This document shows, in pieces, positions 10,239 to 23,751 of a stretch of 64,000 nucleotides of DNA. The translations under genes and the position numbers were made by a program. The stretch lies in NCBI GenBank assembly GCA_021904315.1, contig CM038914.1:9920001-9984000 (forward strand), given 5' to 3'. The DNA is from Sphagnum magellanicum. Its lineage: Eukaryota > Streptophyta > Sphagnopsida > Sphagnales > Sphagnaceae. Below the pieces are notes generated by a model that searched no databases, was not told where the DNA came from, and saw only the letters and a program-made list of their open reading frames with translations. Numbering within the stretch: position 1 is the first letter of the stretch; every line of letters starts with the position of its first letter.

Positions 10239-12698
10239 CTAATAGTATTGAGGAGCTGCAGAACAAGAAATCAAGGAGAAGAAAAGAACAAAGAATGAAA
10301 TCAGAGATGGGTAAAATATATACTTACATGTTCTAGTAATTAAAGTTCGTAGCTTGCCAGTGACTAAGCGGTCAAGGAGCCGCTTGGCTCCTGTGATTTC
10401 CATATCTGCCAGCACCCGCAGATGATAGCATGCACCAGCAGCCATGATTTGCTTTCTACATTTTGCATTGCTTGCAAGTATGTGTAATGCAGCGATTGGA
10501 AATTGCTTTGCAACTCCTGGGAACCGTGTATCTAAAAGCAGAACCAGCCCAGTAACACTCCATTCCTCAGACATGAAGAGCTTCCGATTGTCCTCTACCA
10601 GGAGAAGGCTGGCCAATGCCTGCACACAAATGGCACAAAAAAAATTACTTTCCTGATAAGAAGCAAATTCTGTTCACATGCTCATAGAATTGGAATAGAG
10701 TGATGCTGTGCTAGCCACTTCAACCACATTTCAGATTTGTGGATCTCTGGATTAGCAATCAACCAACACAGTACCTGTGCGGCATACTCTTGGGCAGTAC
10801 AAGTCTTTGCACCCAGGAGCTTCACTAGTGGGGGAATAGCACCGGCTATTCCAAGTAACCTCCTGGTCTCTGATGATGATGCCATGTAACAAACAGAAGC
10901 AGCTGCAATCTGCTGCACTGTGACCACTCCACTTTGGAGAACACCTACAAGACGTGGTAAGAAACCTGCTGAAATGAGAGCTTCTGTATTTGCACTGCAA
11001 GCTGCCAAGTTGCGCAGTGCCCCCATACATACTTCCTGCCGCCGAGGATCAATGGCATTATCCAGAAATCTTAACAATGGTTGGATGCCACCTTCTTTCA
11101 CAATGTACCACCTGACCATGTCATCACTTACTGCCAAATTCTGCAGAGCTGCAGCAGCATTCTCTTGTGCCATGGGTGTGCCTGATGAGACCAAGTTGAT
11201 GATAATAGAAATTGCCCCATCCTCCACTATGATTGTTCTGAGCTCCTGTACTGCTGCAATGTTCCTCAAAGCCCCTGCTGCAGCAGCCTGAGCCCCAGGT
11301 GTACCTAGTTGACAGATCTCTACCAGTGCAGGTATCCCCCCATGTGCAGCTACTGCACAAGCATTCTCAGAATTAGCTGACAATGCCTGCAGGCTAGCAG
11401 CTGCTTTCTCTTGAGCAAAGGAGCTCCCAGACTCAAGAAGACGAACAAGTGGAGCAATGCCTCCTTCAGTCACTACCTGATGCTCACAACTATCATTTGA
11501 GGCCAGCTTACAGATGGCAGCTGCTGCTTTCTCCCGTACTGAAGGCTGACTGGCATCTAACAATTGCACAAGCACTGTGACTGCACCTTGGCCAGCAACC
11601 ATCAAGATGTTCTTGTCATCCTCTGCCATGATCCGAATCATGCTATCTAATGCTCTTTGCTTGCACTCAGTGCCTCCTATCTGAAGATGTGAAAGCAGGT
11701 CCCGGATGGCCCAGCGAATGGCCTCCCGTGTTGATTCAGGGGTCACTCTACAGATTGCCAGAGGATTCTCTCGCATGATTCCACTCTTAACCATCAGCTG
11801 ACAGTCATGAACATGAAAGTCAAGCTTCCCCACTAGTGAGTCCAGATTGCTCTTCATTTGAAGCTTGCCACCATAACTCAACTCTGTGCATTTCTTGGCA
11901 AGCACTTGTGCCTCTTCCAAAGTCATCACAATCCCCTGCACTCACATCAAGTCCGAGACACCCATTTAGGTAGGCATCAGACAGGTATCAGAGGTGCGCC
12001 ATGAAACAATACCTGTCTGAAACAAGTGCAACAACATCTGAATATTGAGGACCTGCAAACCCTGGACACAGACAAGGCTGAAAGGTCTCTAGACAAAATT
12101 ATTGGAAGAATGTGAGAGACTCAATACGTGCAAGGGATGCATGGCTCATGGCACCCATAGGAAAGAACGTGTTTCCAGAAAAGCTAAATATGATTTCTTC
12201 ACATGAGCCTGTATGTACAAATGCTGCAACAATGCAACAAGCCATTCTTCCCTGTAAAATCATCAAGATCTACAATGATCACCATGTATGTAGAAGATCT
12301 CGATGATGATTTACCTGTAGAAGCTCTTTGCATACTGTATTGTCGGACAGGTATCGGAGGCGCGCCATCTCGTTCAAGAGCGCAGGAAGTTTCAAGAGGC
12401 GGGGAGTTATGATCATCCATTTGCCTAAGAATGCCTTCACCAGAGAGGCCTGCGAGGCAACAATGGTGAGAAGATGTTGCGCCTGCCTCAACAATTTCTC
12501 AGCTGTGACTACGTTGTTCTTCATGTCATCATGATATTGCAGACTTCCCTCCTCTTGCAGCTTTGCTACTGCTGCTGCTGCTTCGTGATCCTGCTTCCCG
12601 GCGGCCTCTCCGTCGATGCAGATGACTTCTTCTTCTTCTTCTTCTTCCTCTTCACGAGCTACCATAGTTTGTCCCCTTCCTCCACCTCCAAGCACCAT
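10239..12698 (-). CDS. Armadillo-repeat protein (plant vacuolar-protein-8-like family)
   Basis: Four exons on the minus strand with GT-AG introns: 12698-12315, 11935-10775, 10619-10328 and 10255-10239 (TAG), about 617 residues. Exon 1 starts MVLGGGGRGQTM, has nine consecutive Glu (residues 16-24) and ends in a helical region (KELLQ). Exon 2 begins GIVMTLEEAQVLAKKCTELS and then runs through armadillo repeats at about 42-residue spacing, each with the GGIxPLVxLL / A..AL.NLA signature (GAVTVLVQLL, GGIAPLVRLL, GGIPALVEIC, GAISIIINLV, GGIQPLLRFL, GFLPRLVGVL, GAIPPLVKLL). Exon 3 completes the last repeat. Proteins of this kind are helical scaffolds; the partner cannot be told from sequence. There is no F-box, U-box or kinase domain. 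The 17-base last exon (ending SPQYY) is the least certain part. If intron 2 is retained, translation stops at 10682. Confidence 0.88.
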
Positions 12699-13560
12699 TC
12701 ACATTTTCTGAGAGAAAACAACCTAACTCCAATTTTTTTCCGAAAGTGCTCGACAACAGCTACATTTCCGACTTCTTGGTCACTTCGACACTAGCTAATT
12801 ACCAGCTCCTCACTTTCCCAATACAGGAGAGAGAGAAGAAGAAAAACCAGCAAAAAACTTCTTCTTCTGAGAAAGAGAGAGACTCCACACACAATAGAAT
12901 GCTGCCGGCAGCTTCATGCAGAAGAAAATAAGATCACCACTGTCGTCGTCGATAACAACGGCTCAACAGCTAAAAGACTCTCTGACAACAAACACACACA
13001 CAAAGCAACAGCAGCAACAACAACAAAAAAAAAGGGAGGGGGTGGGGGGGGTGCGCAGCTCAACAGCAAACACTTCACTACTGCGACAACAAACTGCAGC
13101 ACAGCGAGAAACAAAAATGCAAGCTAAAATCACTCAGCTTCAACTGGCCGGCAGCTGCATGAATCTGTTTCTCACTCATCATCACTCACCTTTTCTTGCA
13201 TGCATTGGACATAATTGAAATCATGTGTACACTCTGAGTGTCTACGACCGACCAAGTCTAGCGCAGCTAAAGATCGAGAGGGAGAGAGACAGTAGCAAGC
13301 AGCAGCAACAGCCAAGGGTTGGAGCAGCGGAGCTCATGTGTTTGCGCAGTAGGGATGATGATGAGGAACAATCAAAGCTTGTCCGCCATAGCTCTCTTCC
13401 TCTCCTCTACCGTCAGTCTCTGCTTTCTACGTTTCTGTACTACAGAATAGATTTTCGACCTACAACTAATTTTCGACCCACTGCCCAACTACTCTACTAA
13501 TTTTTGGCACTGCCCCTGAATTCATTAAGGGGGGGGGGGTGGGTGGGGGGTAAAGACTAA
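12699..13560 (-). promoter_or_regulatory. Upstream/5' leader region of the armadillo gene
   Basis: Upstream of the minus-strand ATG lie GA/CT-rich tracts (12827-12848, 13276-13292), CAG/CAA microsatellites (13003-13027, 13299-13312) and a G-rich run at 13530-13552. Such purine/pyrimidine microsatellites are common in plant 5' leaders and core promoters. I could not pick a TATA box or transcription start with confidence. Open frames here are low-complexity and not called. Confidence 0.45.
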
Positions 13561-15599
13561 AGACCAAAAGACTAAAGACTTTAGAGTAGTAGAGACATTT
13601 GTGATGTGCCCTGGAAAATGGGCCAAAGTTTGGTATCCTTACATTCTAGGGTCATGTGAACACTAATTATATTATTTTCAGAAATGAAAATGAAAAATTC
13701 TAATTTTAATTTATTGATGGGTGTTTCAAAAGAACAAAAACTTGTGGAGGGAAATGTTTGATCTTAAAGATTTATTTTTTTTTCAAAATGAAAAATGAAA
13801 AAAAGTTATTCAATAGACACATAATTGAATTTGAAGCTGTGAAGAAGGAGGTGTTCTTGGGTATAGAACCATTTGGGGAGGGAGGGGCGGGAGGCATAAC
13901 TAAAAAGGGTCCACTTGGGCTTCACCATGCTTATCAACCACCATGTGTTGCCAATTTAGTGTGTTGAATTTTTTATTATTATTATTTATTTGGAGTAAAT
14001 AAGGAAAAACTTATTGCAAAAGGAAAGAGTACATAGTCACTCAGTCAAGTATGTTGAATATTTATCATCCTTATGGATGTTGTTTAAATGGAAGAGCCAA
14101 TTATGCAACCAACAACTTATTTCCGAGTAACAGGGCCCACACCACCATTAGTAACTGGTACTATAACCCAGGGTTATTATTTAGAAGGGTTGGATTTTTG
14201 CCTTTTTTTTAAGGGTACAACTGTAACTTGCACTGGAAACCAAGGGTTACATTTTTTATTTATTTTTGAGGCACAAATGAAACTTCCAATATAACAGAAA
14301 CATGTTACAAGTTATTGCCTTACAACCAACACAAATTCTTTCTAAATTATATATATATATATATATTGGCTCCCACAAGTTTGCTACACCCCGAGCAATA
14401 ACAAGGAAGAAAATGTTTATAAATGACATTCATTATTCCCTCAACAACTGCAAACCCCACTATTTACGACAATTGTGCAAGCAACAACCACCATGAAAAC
14501 AAAATTGTGTGTTTGTTTCACTCCTGAGCTGCTGATCTTGCTTGGCAGGGTAAAACACACAAATAGTACAATTGTAGTAAAAATAGTGGGGTCACAATTA
14601 AATGTACTACAACAACAATTATTATTACTATTATTATTATTATTACAAATGTTAGATATGTATTTCCTCAAGGGTCCAACAAAAAAATAAAATAAAATGG
14701 CCATTGTTTTGACATGGGATGTTAATTGGATTCCTTTTGAAGCCGTTAATGACCCTAAGTGCATTGCAATTAAAAACATTCTCATAATAATTTGGAGTGC
14801 ATGTTCCTGAGTATTGGTCCTCAACTAGCCTAATGCAAGCTTGATCGGTTTGTTCAGGCTATTTTCATATGAATAATTTTAGCACTTACTCTCATTGTTT
14901 GGACATTACCCTAGACCAATACCGGGTACCTTATAATGTTACTAGGAATATTTATGTGTAGTTACTCCCTACTATGCTCTCACAATGGTTGAGTTATTTA
15001 CTCAGAACTTTGTACAAAAAGCATATTTTAGGTGACTAGAAATTCACTGGCCCATTCACTGGCCCACTCCAACAAAGGGAAGTAAGTCGTTTAACTGATT
15101 ACTACTTTTCGGAACTTGCCAGTGTTGATGGACATGCCAGTGCTGCTGCTGCAATTTTGTGCGTCACTTTTAGTCTTTGGCCATGTGCTTTGATGATGGT
15201 ACCTACCTTCAAAATATTTTTTTTTAATTTTTCAAAATTTGTAATATATACATATATATGTGTGTGTCTGTGTATAACTTTTAAAATTTTGTATTTAAAA
15301 AAAATAATTCCTCACACATATTAGTGACTAGCTACAGTGCTGGCCTGCTCATTTCTCTCACTCCCCTTGTGTCATATAACTTACACAATTCAATTTTTTT
15401 CAACTTATTAGTCACGAGGATAAATTTGGCAATTATTTTATGCCACTTTTACATCCAGAGTAAAGTAGTATGTCTGGTCAGGTGATGTGAACTTTCTATG
15501 TACCATTTTTGTGTCTGTTAGCCTTCAAACGTTAAATAATTGTTTCAAAACAATAATTGCAAACGAATGGGTCCAGCATGACATTAGTGAATTTGAGAA
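13561..15599. other. Intergenic; microsatellites and dispersed repeat pieces
   Basis: The block at 13619-13670 (GGCCAAAGTTTGGTATCCTT) recurs at about 18341, marking a dispersed repeat. There is a (TA)n run at 14349-14366 and a (TTA)n run at about 14622-14645. I see no gene. Confidence 0.5.
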
Positions 15600-15693
15600 T
15601 TTTTTTTTGACATAGCTAGTTGATGAGAATAATACAATACTTCTTTGCAAAGAAGTATTGTAATATTCTCATCACTTGCTATGTCAAAAAAAT
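15600..15693. repeat. Near-perfect 94-base hairpin
   Basis: Arms of about 46 bases meet at TTCTTTG/CAAAGAA (centre about 15647). TTTTTTTGACATAGC on the left pairs with GCTATGTCAAAAAAA on the right, with only a few mismatches over the arm. The size and lack of coding fit a very short foldback MITE. Confidence 0.75.
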
Positions 15694-15773
15694 TGAGTGA
15701 CTTGTTTCCTTGGGGTTGTGGTGTTGAGTGACTTGTTTCCTTCACCACTCAAGGAAACAAGTCGCTCAACACC
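15691..15773. repeat. Second adjacent hairpin with duplicated arm
   Basis: GGTGTTGAGTGACTTGTTTC (from 15720) pairs with GAAACAAGTCGCTCAACACC (to 15773) around an 8-base loop, a 23-bp stem with one mismatch. A partial third copy of the left arm (GAGTGACTTGTTTCCTTGGGG) lies just before at about 15694-15714. Together with the hairpin immediately upstream this makes a two-hairpin cluster. Confidence 0.7.
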
Positions 15774-16543
15774 CCCATCCCCCCAGCCCTGGGCACCCTC
15801 TGCACTACTAACTCACACCCCTTTTGGGATAATGCCAGGCAGGGCAGCAGCAAAAAACGTGTCTTTCAAAAGACGGAATCTTGTGCCTCAAATTTTTATG
15901 GCAATGCAAAGGGATGGCGATGTAGCATTTGAACCCATCTATGAATCACCTTTCAAACCCCCTATGAATTGCCTTTCAACCCTTTGAACCATCCATGAAC
16001 AAGCATGAATTATTTTTTCTGTTGCCCTGCCCGGAACTATCCCAAAAGGGTTTGGAAGTTAGTGCCAAAGGCCAAGCCCCCCCCCTCCCCAATAGTTGCA
16101 ATACATTGGCTAAATGTATCTCTTTAAGAAAGAGCCAAAAGATTCCACCATTCATTTTCCGCTAGTTGTTTGGCCCCAAGTTACTAATAAATGCTAGAAC
16201 ATTGATGTCAGGGTATTGATAAATGCTGAAACATTGGCTCTAAGAAGCATTGCAAATTGGCTTCCCAAATACGATGGTATCTTTTTTTTCAACCTTGGGT
16301 CGAATACAAGGCCATAAAGTTCAGCATTTATTTAATATCTTGGGGCGGATTGAAATGATTTTTTCTATTTCAGCCTTGACTCCTAGTGTAAAAAAGCCCT
16401 TGGGGGCTCATTTCAACTTTTGCACCAATAGGAAATGCTTGATTTGAGTTGAACATTGGCCTTGACTCCTTGTGTAAAGTGTGCCCTTGTAGGTTTACGC
16501 TCCCCGCCCATACATCCATTTCCACAGCTGTAACTTTACTTTA
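15774..16543. other. Intergenic, no gene seen
   Basis: Contains CCCTTTTGGGATAATGCC at 15820 and its approximate inverse at about 16033, and a C-rich tract at 16075-16090. No coding or RNA feature is supported. Confidence 0.4.
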
Positions 16544-16850
16544 TTGGCCTTGCCTTGGTAGGCAAGGATATTGTGTTTATATTCATCATAGAGAATAGTA
16601 GCTTAAGGGATTTTGGCCCCTAGGTAATAGGTCTATTTTTACAGGAGGATTTTTGAAAGATGATATTTTGGCTTGTGTTGAAACTTGAGATTAGTAATAG
16701 AGTTATAATATCTTGAAGGATTTTAGTTTCTTTTAGAGGATTTTTTGAAGATAATATTTTTGCATGGTAAAATATTTGAGTTTCCGTAAATCTTCTTGTC
16801 CCTTAAGATACTTGTTAATGTAAATGGCAAGGCCACAGTGTGACACACCC
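16544..16850. repeat. Dispersed repeat R2, copy 1
   Basis: Begins TTGGCCTTGCC, continues AAGGATATTGTGTTTA, TTTTGGCCCCTAGGTAATAGG and GATGATATTTTGGCTT, and ends ATGGCAAGGCCACAGTGTGA. A second copy lies at about 45446-45760 plus 46593-46630, and a fragment at about 44430-44500. The ends carry an inverted 10-mer (TGGCCTTGCC), but similarity to the other copy continues past it on the right, so the true boundary is unclear. Confidence 0.75.
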
Positions 16851-18972
16851 CTTGTTCTCCTAATGTGCATTAAGTGCATAAAGACGATACCATGGAACAA
16901 TAACTTGAATGCAGCATCTTATACAGTTAAAAACTGGCAGCCAAAAATATGCCAGGGTAAGAAAAGGTAGGTACATACATGTTTGGATTCTCTTTAGCAA
17001 CATTACAACAATCAAAGTAAAAGTAATTTTTGGATTCATGTTCCAAAACTAATACCTACTCCCTGATAACATTTGGCAACAAACTGTTGATATAATTAAT
17101 TAAATTTTAAATCTCAACTTTCGCACTTGGTTTTTTTGTTCTGAAATTTTCGATGGATAATGTTTATAAAAAATAATAAGCACATAAATTACTTTAAAGT
17201 TTAAACGACAGTTTAGTGTGTCTAGACTGAGTCTTAAGACCAGAAACTTTTTTTTAGGGTTCTCTGGTTCAAACTTGACAGTGGAAATCTTGCAGATTCT
17301 TCATTTTATAAATTTTTTTTGACACAAGTAACAAATATTTTTTTTTTAAATTGACAATTTTATTTTAAAAAATTATGCTGAAATTGTTCAGGTTTTACAG
17401 TAGAAGAGCACCACCCACACTCACTATTTGGGCCTCTACAAATTGTTTATCACATCCAAACATTAAGCACCGGCAGAAGCTTTTGAGTTTATCTGGCATG
17501 TTATCAACCAGAATCTGTTCTCTACACATATTGGGGGGCATTTTGAAAAACAAAATGCTTCAGCACAAGAGAGGGTGAACTTCAGGTTCTATTTCAGAAC
17601 AGCTTTTCTGAATAATTTATACTACATTTTACCCATATCATACTACCTTGTCAGCTTCCACATTAATTTATTATATTATTTGTAAAAATCTTGAAATTTT
17701 CAACTACACATTTTTCTCAAAGAATTTTTTTTGGGTGAAAAATAGAGAATCTTCTGAAATATTCAGGAAATTTCAATTTTCCAACATGGAATTTTCATAA
17801 TTAATTATTGGACAGACATGTGTTGAAGCTGCCCCTGGAATGCCGTATGTGTTCAGGTTCTATTTCAGAAGTACATTTTACTGAAAAATGTAGTAAATTA
17901 TTACATACTATGTTCAGGTTCTCTCTATCAGAACACTTAGGCCACCATTGCTACTGCACAGTGTCCCTCAGGGATGTCAGGAAGGAGTCTGCTGGGTATG
18001 TATTAAGCCAGGCAGGGGTAAAACCCAACCACCCAGCCCAACATGTGCATCATTTGGTGGTCGGGTTCAAGTTTTGTTGATATGTGTAACATGGGACCAA
18101 TCCTCTTATACTCAACCCTGGGTCCACATGTGTGTTCTCAAATATATTTTGTGGGCATGACTCTTCATGTATTTCTAAAGGCACTACTATGATCTCCTCA
18201 TGGACTATTCTTATGTTCCCAAGACATTTGGGATGTTCTAGCTAGATCTTCAAAGTTCTCAAGTCGTTCTAAGCTGTAAACTTACCAAACCTTACTGGCT
18301 GTGCCCTTGGAAGGTGGAGATCTTTGATGCATTCAGAAACAGGCCAAAGTTTGGTATGCTTATCTTCTAAGGCCATGTGGAGTTCAGTACTAAACAAACA
18401 TGTTTTTGTATGTCAAGTGATTTCATTGCATTTTGAGTGAATTCATTTGTACCAAGGAATCAAACTTAGTGGGGATTGAGTGAATTCATTTGTCCCAAGG
18501 AATGGGACCTGGTGGGGATGCAGTGAATTCATTAATTTAATGAACAGGAACTAATGAATCACACTGACATTTTGTAATGAAAAAAAAATGAGCAAAATAT
18601 TTTTAAACTTTTTATCAAACAAATAATATAACCTGGGGTCTCCGAATCTTTTTGTGTGTGCCCTTATCATTCATTCACTTCCTCTGCCCTCATTGGCTGT
18701 CATGGAGATACCAAAATAGACTCAGCATGTCAAAGGGTTGAGACTTTGAGACTCCAGCCAGCCATCGGTCTGTTGGTTGGCATGATGGAAGTGCATTTTA
18801 GTAAAGGTGGAAATTTTCTTCTTTTGTACCCTTTCTATTTGTTTTGGGTACATGGAAGAATACCCTTACCTACTTTTCGGTGGTAGGTAAATAATTTCAT
18901 GGCCCACCAAAGCAGATCCTTGGAATGCAATATGGGGTTCTATGGGGGCCCCGGCTTTTTCTTTCAATTTTA
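16851..18972. other. Intergenic with dispersed repeat fragments
   Basis: GACAGACATGTGTTGAAGCT at about 17811 recurs at about 26042. Repeated GTGAATTCATT-type blocks lie at 18437-18535. I see no gene; the open frames are short and unsupported. Confidence 0.4.
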
Positions 18973-19062
18973 TCAATTTAATTTTCAAGGTAAAAGGAAG
19001 GGGGTGCAAAATCATTGTCAATTTAATTTTCAAGGTAAAAGGAAGGGGGTGCAAAATCATTG
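18973..19062. repeat. 45-bp perfect tandem duplication
   Basis: The unit beginning TCAATTTAATTTTCAAGG at 18973-19017 is repeated without change at 19018-19062, indicating a recent slippage or replication-based duplication. Confidence 0.9.
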
Positions 19063-22000
19063 TCAAGAGGATATAGTAACAAAATCACATTCATAATTCC
19101 TACTCTTCTCTTCTTGTTAGTCTTTCTTTTTATTGGACCATTTTCCCTCATACCCAACTTCAAATGGGGCTGAGAGGTACCTAACACAAGCAACTGAGCT
19201 AACCACCATGGTTAGCTAGGGACCTGAAACACATCGAAAACTGTTTCCTGACCACTTATCATCCATCCTTCATGGTACCCTGGTAGGTGTTGGTTCACTA
19301 TGGCCCTTTGAAGGCGACGGTGGAGGTGGGCCTCACTACTTGATGGGTGCTCAAGAACCTTAAGCTCAATAAATACTTGTTTCTGTACAATGGATTTTCC
19401 TCGTGCCCATTTGAGTGTCTGGAACTTGGAACTACTTGTGCAGAAGGGCTCCAGCATGCTCTAGCAATTCTGACATAGTTCCCCCTATGCTTGGCAAACC
19501 ACTTTAGTTTGAATCTATCATCCCCATATGGAGAGGTTGTTATGCTCTTTATTGTTTTTGTGGAACAAAAAATGGTCAACATGCACAAGTGTTCATTACT
19601 CCACAAGTTCAAAAGGTCTAGAATGAATACTTTACAATGAATGTATAGAATGTGAGTGACTAAGAACCCTTGCTATTAGCAATAAAAATAATAGAGATAT
19701 CCATAAAGTCACCCTCTGTTTCACCCCCTATCTCCTCTTCTTTCACCTCCTATCCCCTCTTTCAGTGGTATCCACAAAGTAAGGAAATTTTATTAAATCT
19801 GGGTATGAAATACTGAAACTCAATATTTTAGTATACTGAAACCTGGGCCAGTTTGACACTAACTGTATCATTTTCGGAAATGTTGAAATTTTTCACCTAA
19901 AAAATTTCAGAAATATTTTTTGTCTGGAGGAAAATAAAGAATCTGATGGAATATTTTGGGAATATATCATTTTAAAAAAATAAAATCCTCAAACTTAATT
20001 AATTAATTAAGTATTAAAAAAACATGTGTCAAAGTGGCCACAAGGGTACTAAAGTACATACACAATTGTGGTTCGGTTTAGAGACTAACATGAAGTGTAC
20101 TGACTTCATGTCAGTCTCCAAACCAGTGTTGGTTGGGGGCCTTGGGCAAACCAGCACTACACAGATACCATGGTTAAAAACCAAAGACGAGTGTTGTACA
20201 GGTATGTCCCTTTTCACATACCAGTCAGGTACTGGTATTGGGTACAAGGCTGATTTTTGCCTGGTATGAGGCGGGTATTATCTCTGGTCCTTACTAGTTG
20301 GGTAGTTGTATAAGCCTGGTATTGCCTCAGGTGATATCAGACTGCTATGTTCTTCCATACCAGTACTATATTCCTAAGTTGCTCCCTCTATACTAGTACA
20401 ACACCGGTAAAAACTAGTGTTGGCTGGTTATTGAGTCTTCACCCGGTTATCAAGTTGATTATTCTTTTTTTATATAACCAGCTAAATTGAGAACTGCCTG
20501 AAATTGAATTTTCAAAATATAATAACCTACCCAAATTATCTGATTATCATCCAAATAGGTTATCAATCTTTAAACATTAATTAAAAACCAAATTTTAAAC
20601 ATAATAATAATTATTATTATTCTTTTAAATCTCTATAACCAAGGGTTCTCAGTCAATTATTTGATAACTTACCCAGCACCCAAAAAATATTGATATTGAT
20701 AATGTGTGTGTGGTCCCCAAAAAATTCAAAAAAAAAAACTACCTAGAAATTTATTTATTTTAAACAATAGTTGGCCGACACTAGTAAAAACTCCAATTTT
20801 TTTATTTTTTAAAAAATATTATACATATCCCATCCCTAGACTAAATTAGGGTCTTTAAGTCCAATTTTAACATTTCCTCCATTAATTATTAACTCCAAGA
20901 TGCCTTACTCAAGAAAGTACTACTGTTGGTGTTGATTCCTCTTGGTCTTGGGGTGAACATATGGATTTCAATATATTAGTAGAGAAATAATGTTGATAAA
21001 TGTATACAAGATCCAATGTTTGTAGAAGGCATTGATTGAATGCCAAAATTATTGTTCTTGACTAATCATGTATAATCAAGTGGTTGCACTCAAACAATCT
21101 CTCACCTTATCCAATCCCATTTTTCATGTTTTGGGTGTGGATTGAGAAATAATTAACACAATATGTTAAATGTTATAATAATAATTAATGCATACGTTTA
21201 ACATATTGTGTTAAGTATTTGGGCATACATTTAATAAATGTCATAAAGGGTATAGGTAAACTTAGAGCACCTCCAACAACAATACCATAAATTGGCAATT
21301 TGAATGTGCATACCTAGATGGTGATCCATGTAGCTTGGTTAGTGTAAGAAGGGTTTTGAACTCCAACAATGAATTGGCATAGCAAATGAGGATCTAATAA
21401 TCCTTGTTGTCTTCATGAAGGCAAGAAAAAATTAAGAACAAGACACATGCACACACAAAGCAAAACGTTTCTACATCATGCTTCATGGTTTTTGTGCATG
21501 CAACATATTTTTCAAATGTTGTTTTTTTTGTCTTGTGATGAAAATAATGCTATGGTCTTCAATTTTGTGAATTTTGATGAAATTGGAGTTCAATTCAAAG
21601 GTAATTTGGAAAGGGATTGTAAATGTGAAATAGGATTTTGGGGGATCGCAATCTTGAACATTTCATGGAAGACACTAAAGTGGTGAGAATTCCCAAACAA
21701 TTTCAAGTGCATTTCAAATATTGCAAAGCTCCATAGTACATTTTTGAGCCATGTAGGTCCTCAGCAAGTTTGATTGAAAACAAGAACCCCACAAATTCTT
21801 CCTTGCTTGAAGCTACTATGTATGGATATGGTATCATCATTCAAAATTGTAACCTTTGTTTAAATCTTGTTTGTGTTGTTTGAAGCATATGTAGGTCAAT
21901 GTGTTGATGCAGGTAGGGGCAACATCATAGGTGTTGGAGAGAGTGTAGGGTTTAAAGATTGTGTAATGTGCTTGGATTTGTAAAGTTCTAGTGTTTTTTG

Positions 22001-23751
22001 CAATGTATCTTCACTAGAAATGTCACTTTTGTTGAAGGCAACCACAACTTGATAATTGTTACAAAATTTTGTGACACTGTGCTTGATGCATTCTCACTTT
22101 GTTTCCAAACTTCAAGTTGGTTGCTCCCCACAATATGCATGTCAATTGTTGTTGTGTGTAGTGTTGTGCTCCCAAAACGCTTTCATTCTTCTATCAATGA
22201 TAAGGTCTTTTGACACATGCAAGACCAATCAATATAATTTGTTTTTCCTCTTCCACCACAAAGTTCTTTCATTTCCTTGATATTGTGACTACAACAAAAC
22301 ATTGGGTTCTAGCATTACCATGGTTGCATGCAACAAAATTCACACATGACAACAAGTTTGTGTGGTTCACTAGTCTACAAGGTCTTCTCCCAATCTTAGT
22401 TTCCTCCACCAAATCACAGAGCTTGATGCGAAATGTCACAATGCTGGTGTTTTATGTGAAGGTGTGGCCAAACCTTAAGGGTTTATGGTGCACTCTATTT
22501 GTCATATGTATGTAGTAGCACTAAATTGCTGATGTAGACTCTTTTTCTTGCCTTTGGTTGGAGATGCACTTAGAGCAACTGCACCCATATTCTCTATTGG
22601 AGTCTATTAAGGTTGTAATAAGGTGTCTTAGTTCTTTGAACAATGGAAGAGGCAAACACTTGAGGCTAGAATGATTTTGGGTTGGAAAAAGTGGTGCACC
22701 CCATGTGGGTAAAAGTGAGCCTTTTTTTATTGGTGAAATTTCGCTAAACAACAAAATTAACAATTCAGAAATGAAGTGATTTACTAGGTTATTAATTGCC
22801 AAAAGTGAAGACCCGGGGGACGGGGCTGGGAATTTTTTTTCCAAAATTCTAATTTTGGTCTAAAGTGAGTAGCCAAAAATATAAAAGGATGATTAAAAAA
22901 AAATTGTGCATCATGTCTAGTTTATAGCCAGAGTTGGCTAAATCTTCCCATGGATGATCACCAATTTTTTCACTTTCTCCTCTCATGGACAAATGGTCAC
23001 ATTTTGGACATTTTCCTTTGGATGGATGCTTGTGACTTTAACATCGAACAAAAATTCCTTCCCGGAAGGTGGGAAAAAAAAAGAGAAAAAAAAACCCAGT
23101 AAAACCTCTCGTGTTCAACTTGATGTACTCAACAATAACAGCTAGTGATATGGCTGCAGGAATTTTCTCTGCATGAATTTTCTCCATCCGAAAAACAACA
23201 GTCAGTGATCACCGTGCACACTTCCCTAAGAAGCCGAAGCAACTGATGTTTTGATTGATTTTTATTTTTTGTTAACGGCAATGTGGATCTTGTCATATCC
23301 GAACGAGGAAGAGCAGAGCAACTGATTTTTCAGATTGATTTTCTTTATTTTTGTTAACGACAATGTGAATCTTGTCATATCCGACTTGTCATATCCAAGA
23401 GCAAAGCATAGCAGAGGGACAGATGGACGGGCAACTGATACTACTGTGCAAGGATCTTTTGTCATTCTCAGAAACCGGCCGGCTGGCCTGAAAACAGAAA
23501 CAATCCGCAATCCCGAAGATATATAGCAGACAAGCAGCAATGAGCATGCAATTCCACAATTAATTATACAAACTTGCAATAGCATGCAGACTTGCTAAAT
23601 GTTAATCGATTGCAGAAGCTCCTGCAAGGCTAGTTATTATGCAAACCATCCGGTTGACCCACCACTCATACCCACATCCAACATCCGTCCAACCTAATAG
23701 TGGCCATAGGTATATGATGAGTAATAATGATCTCAATGTGTGCTCTGGCTT
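19063..23751. other. Intergenic with dispersed repeats, no gene supported
   Basis: The block AAAGTCACCCTCTGTTTCAC at 19707, with its downstream GGTATCCACAAA segment, recurs at about 47660, so it is a dispersed repeat. At about 20080-20125 AGACTAACATGAAGT pairs with ACTTCATGTCAGTCT as a small hairpin. A block near 22860-22960 (TAGCCAAAAATATAAAAGGA, TATAGCCAGAGTTGGCTAAA) resembles pieces of the MITE at 4156-4622. Open frames around 21.4-22.5 kb are not recognised and are probably chance. Confidence 0.45.

Noticed and set aside
10752..11360. Other-frame open frames on both strands across the armadillo gene
   Set aside because: They are shadows of the large exon 11935-10775.
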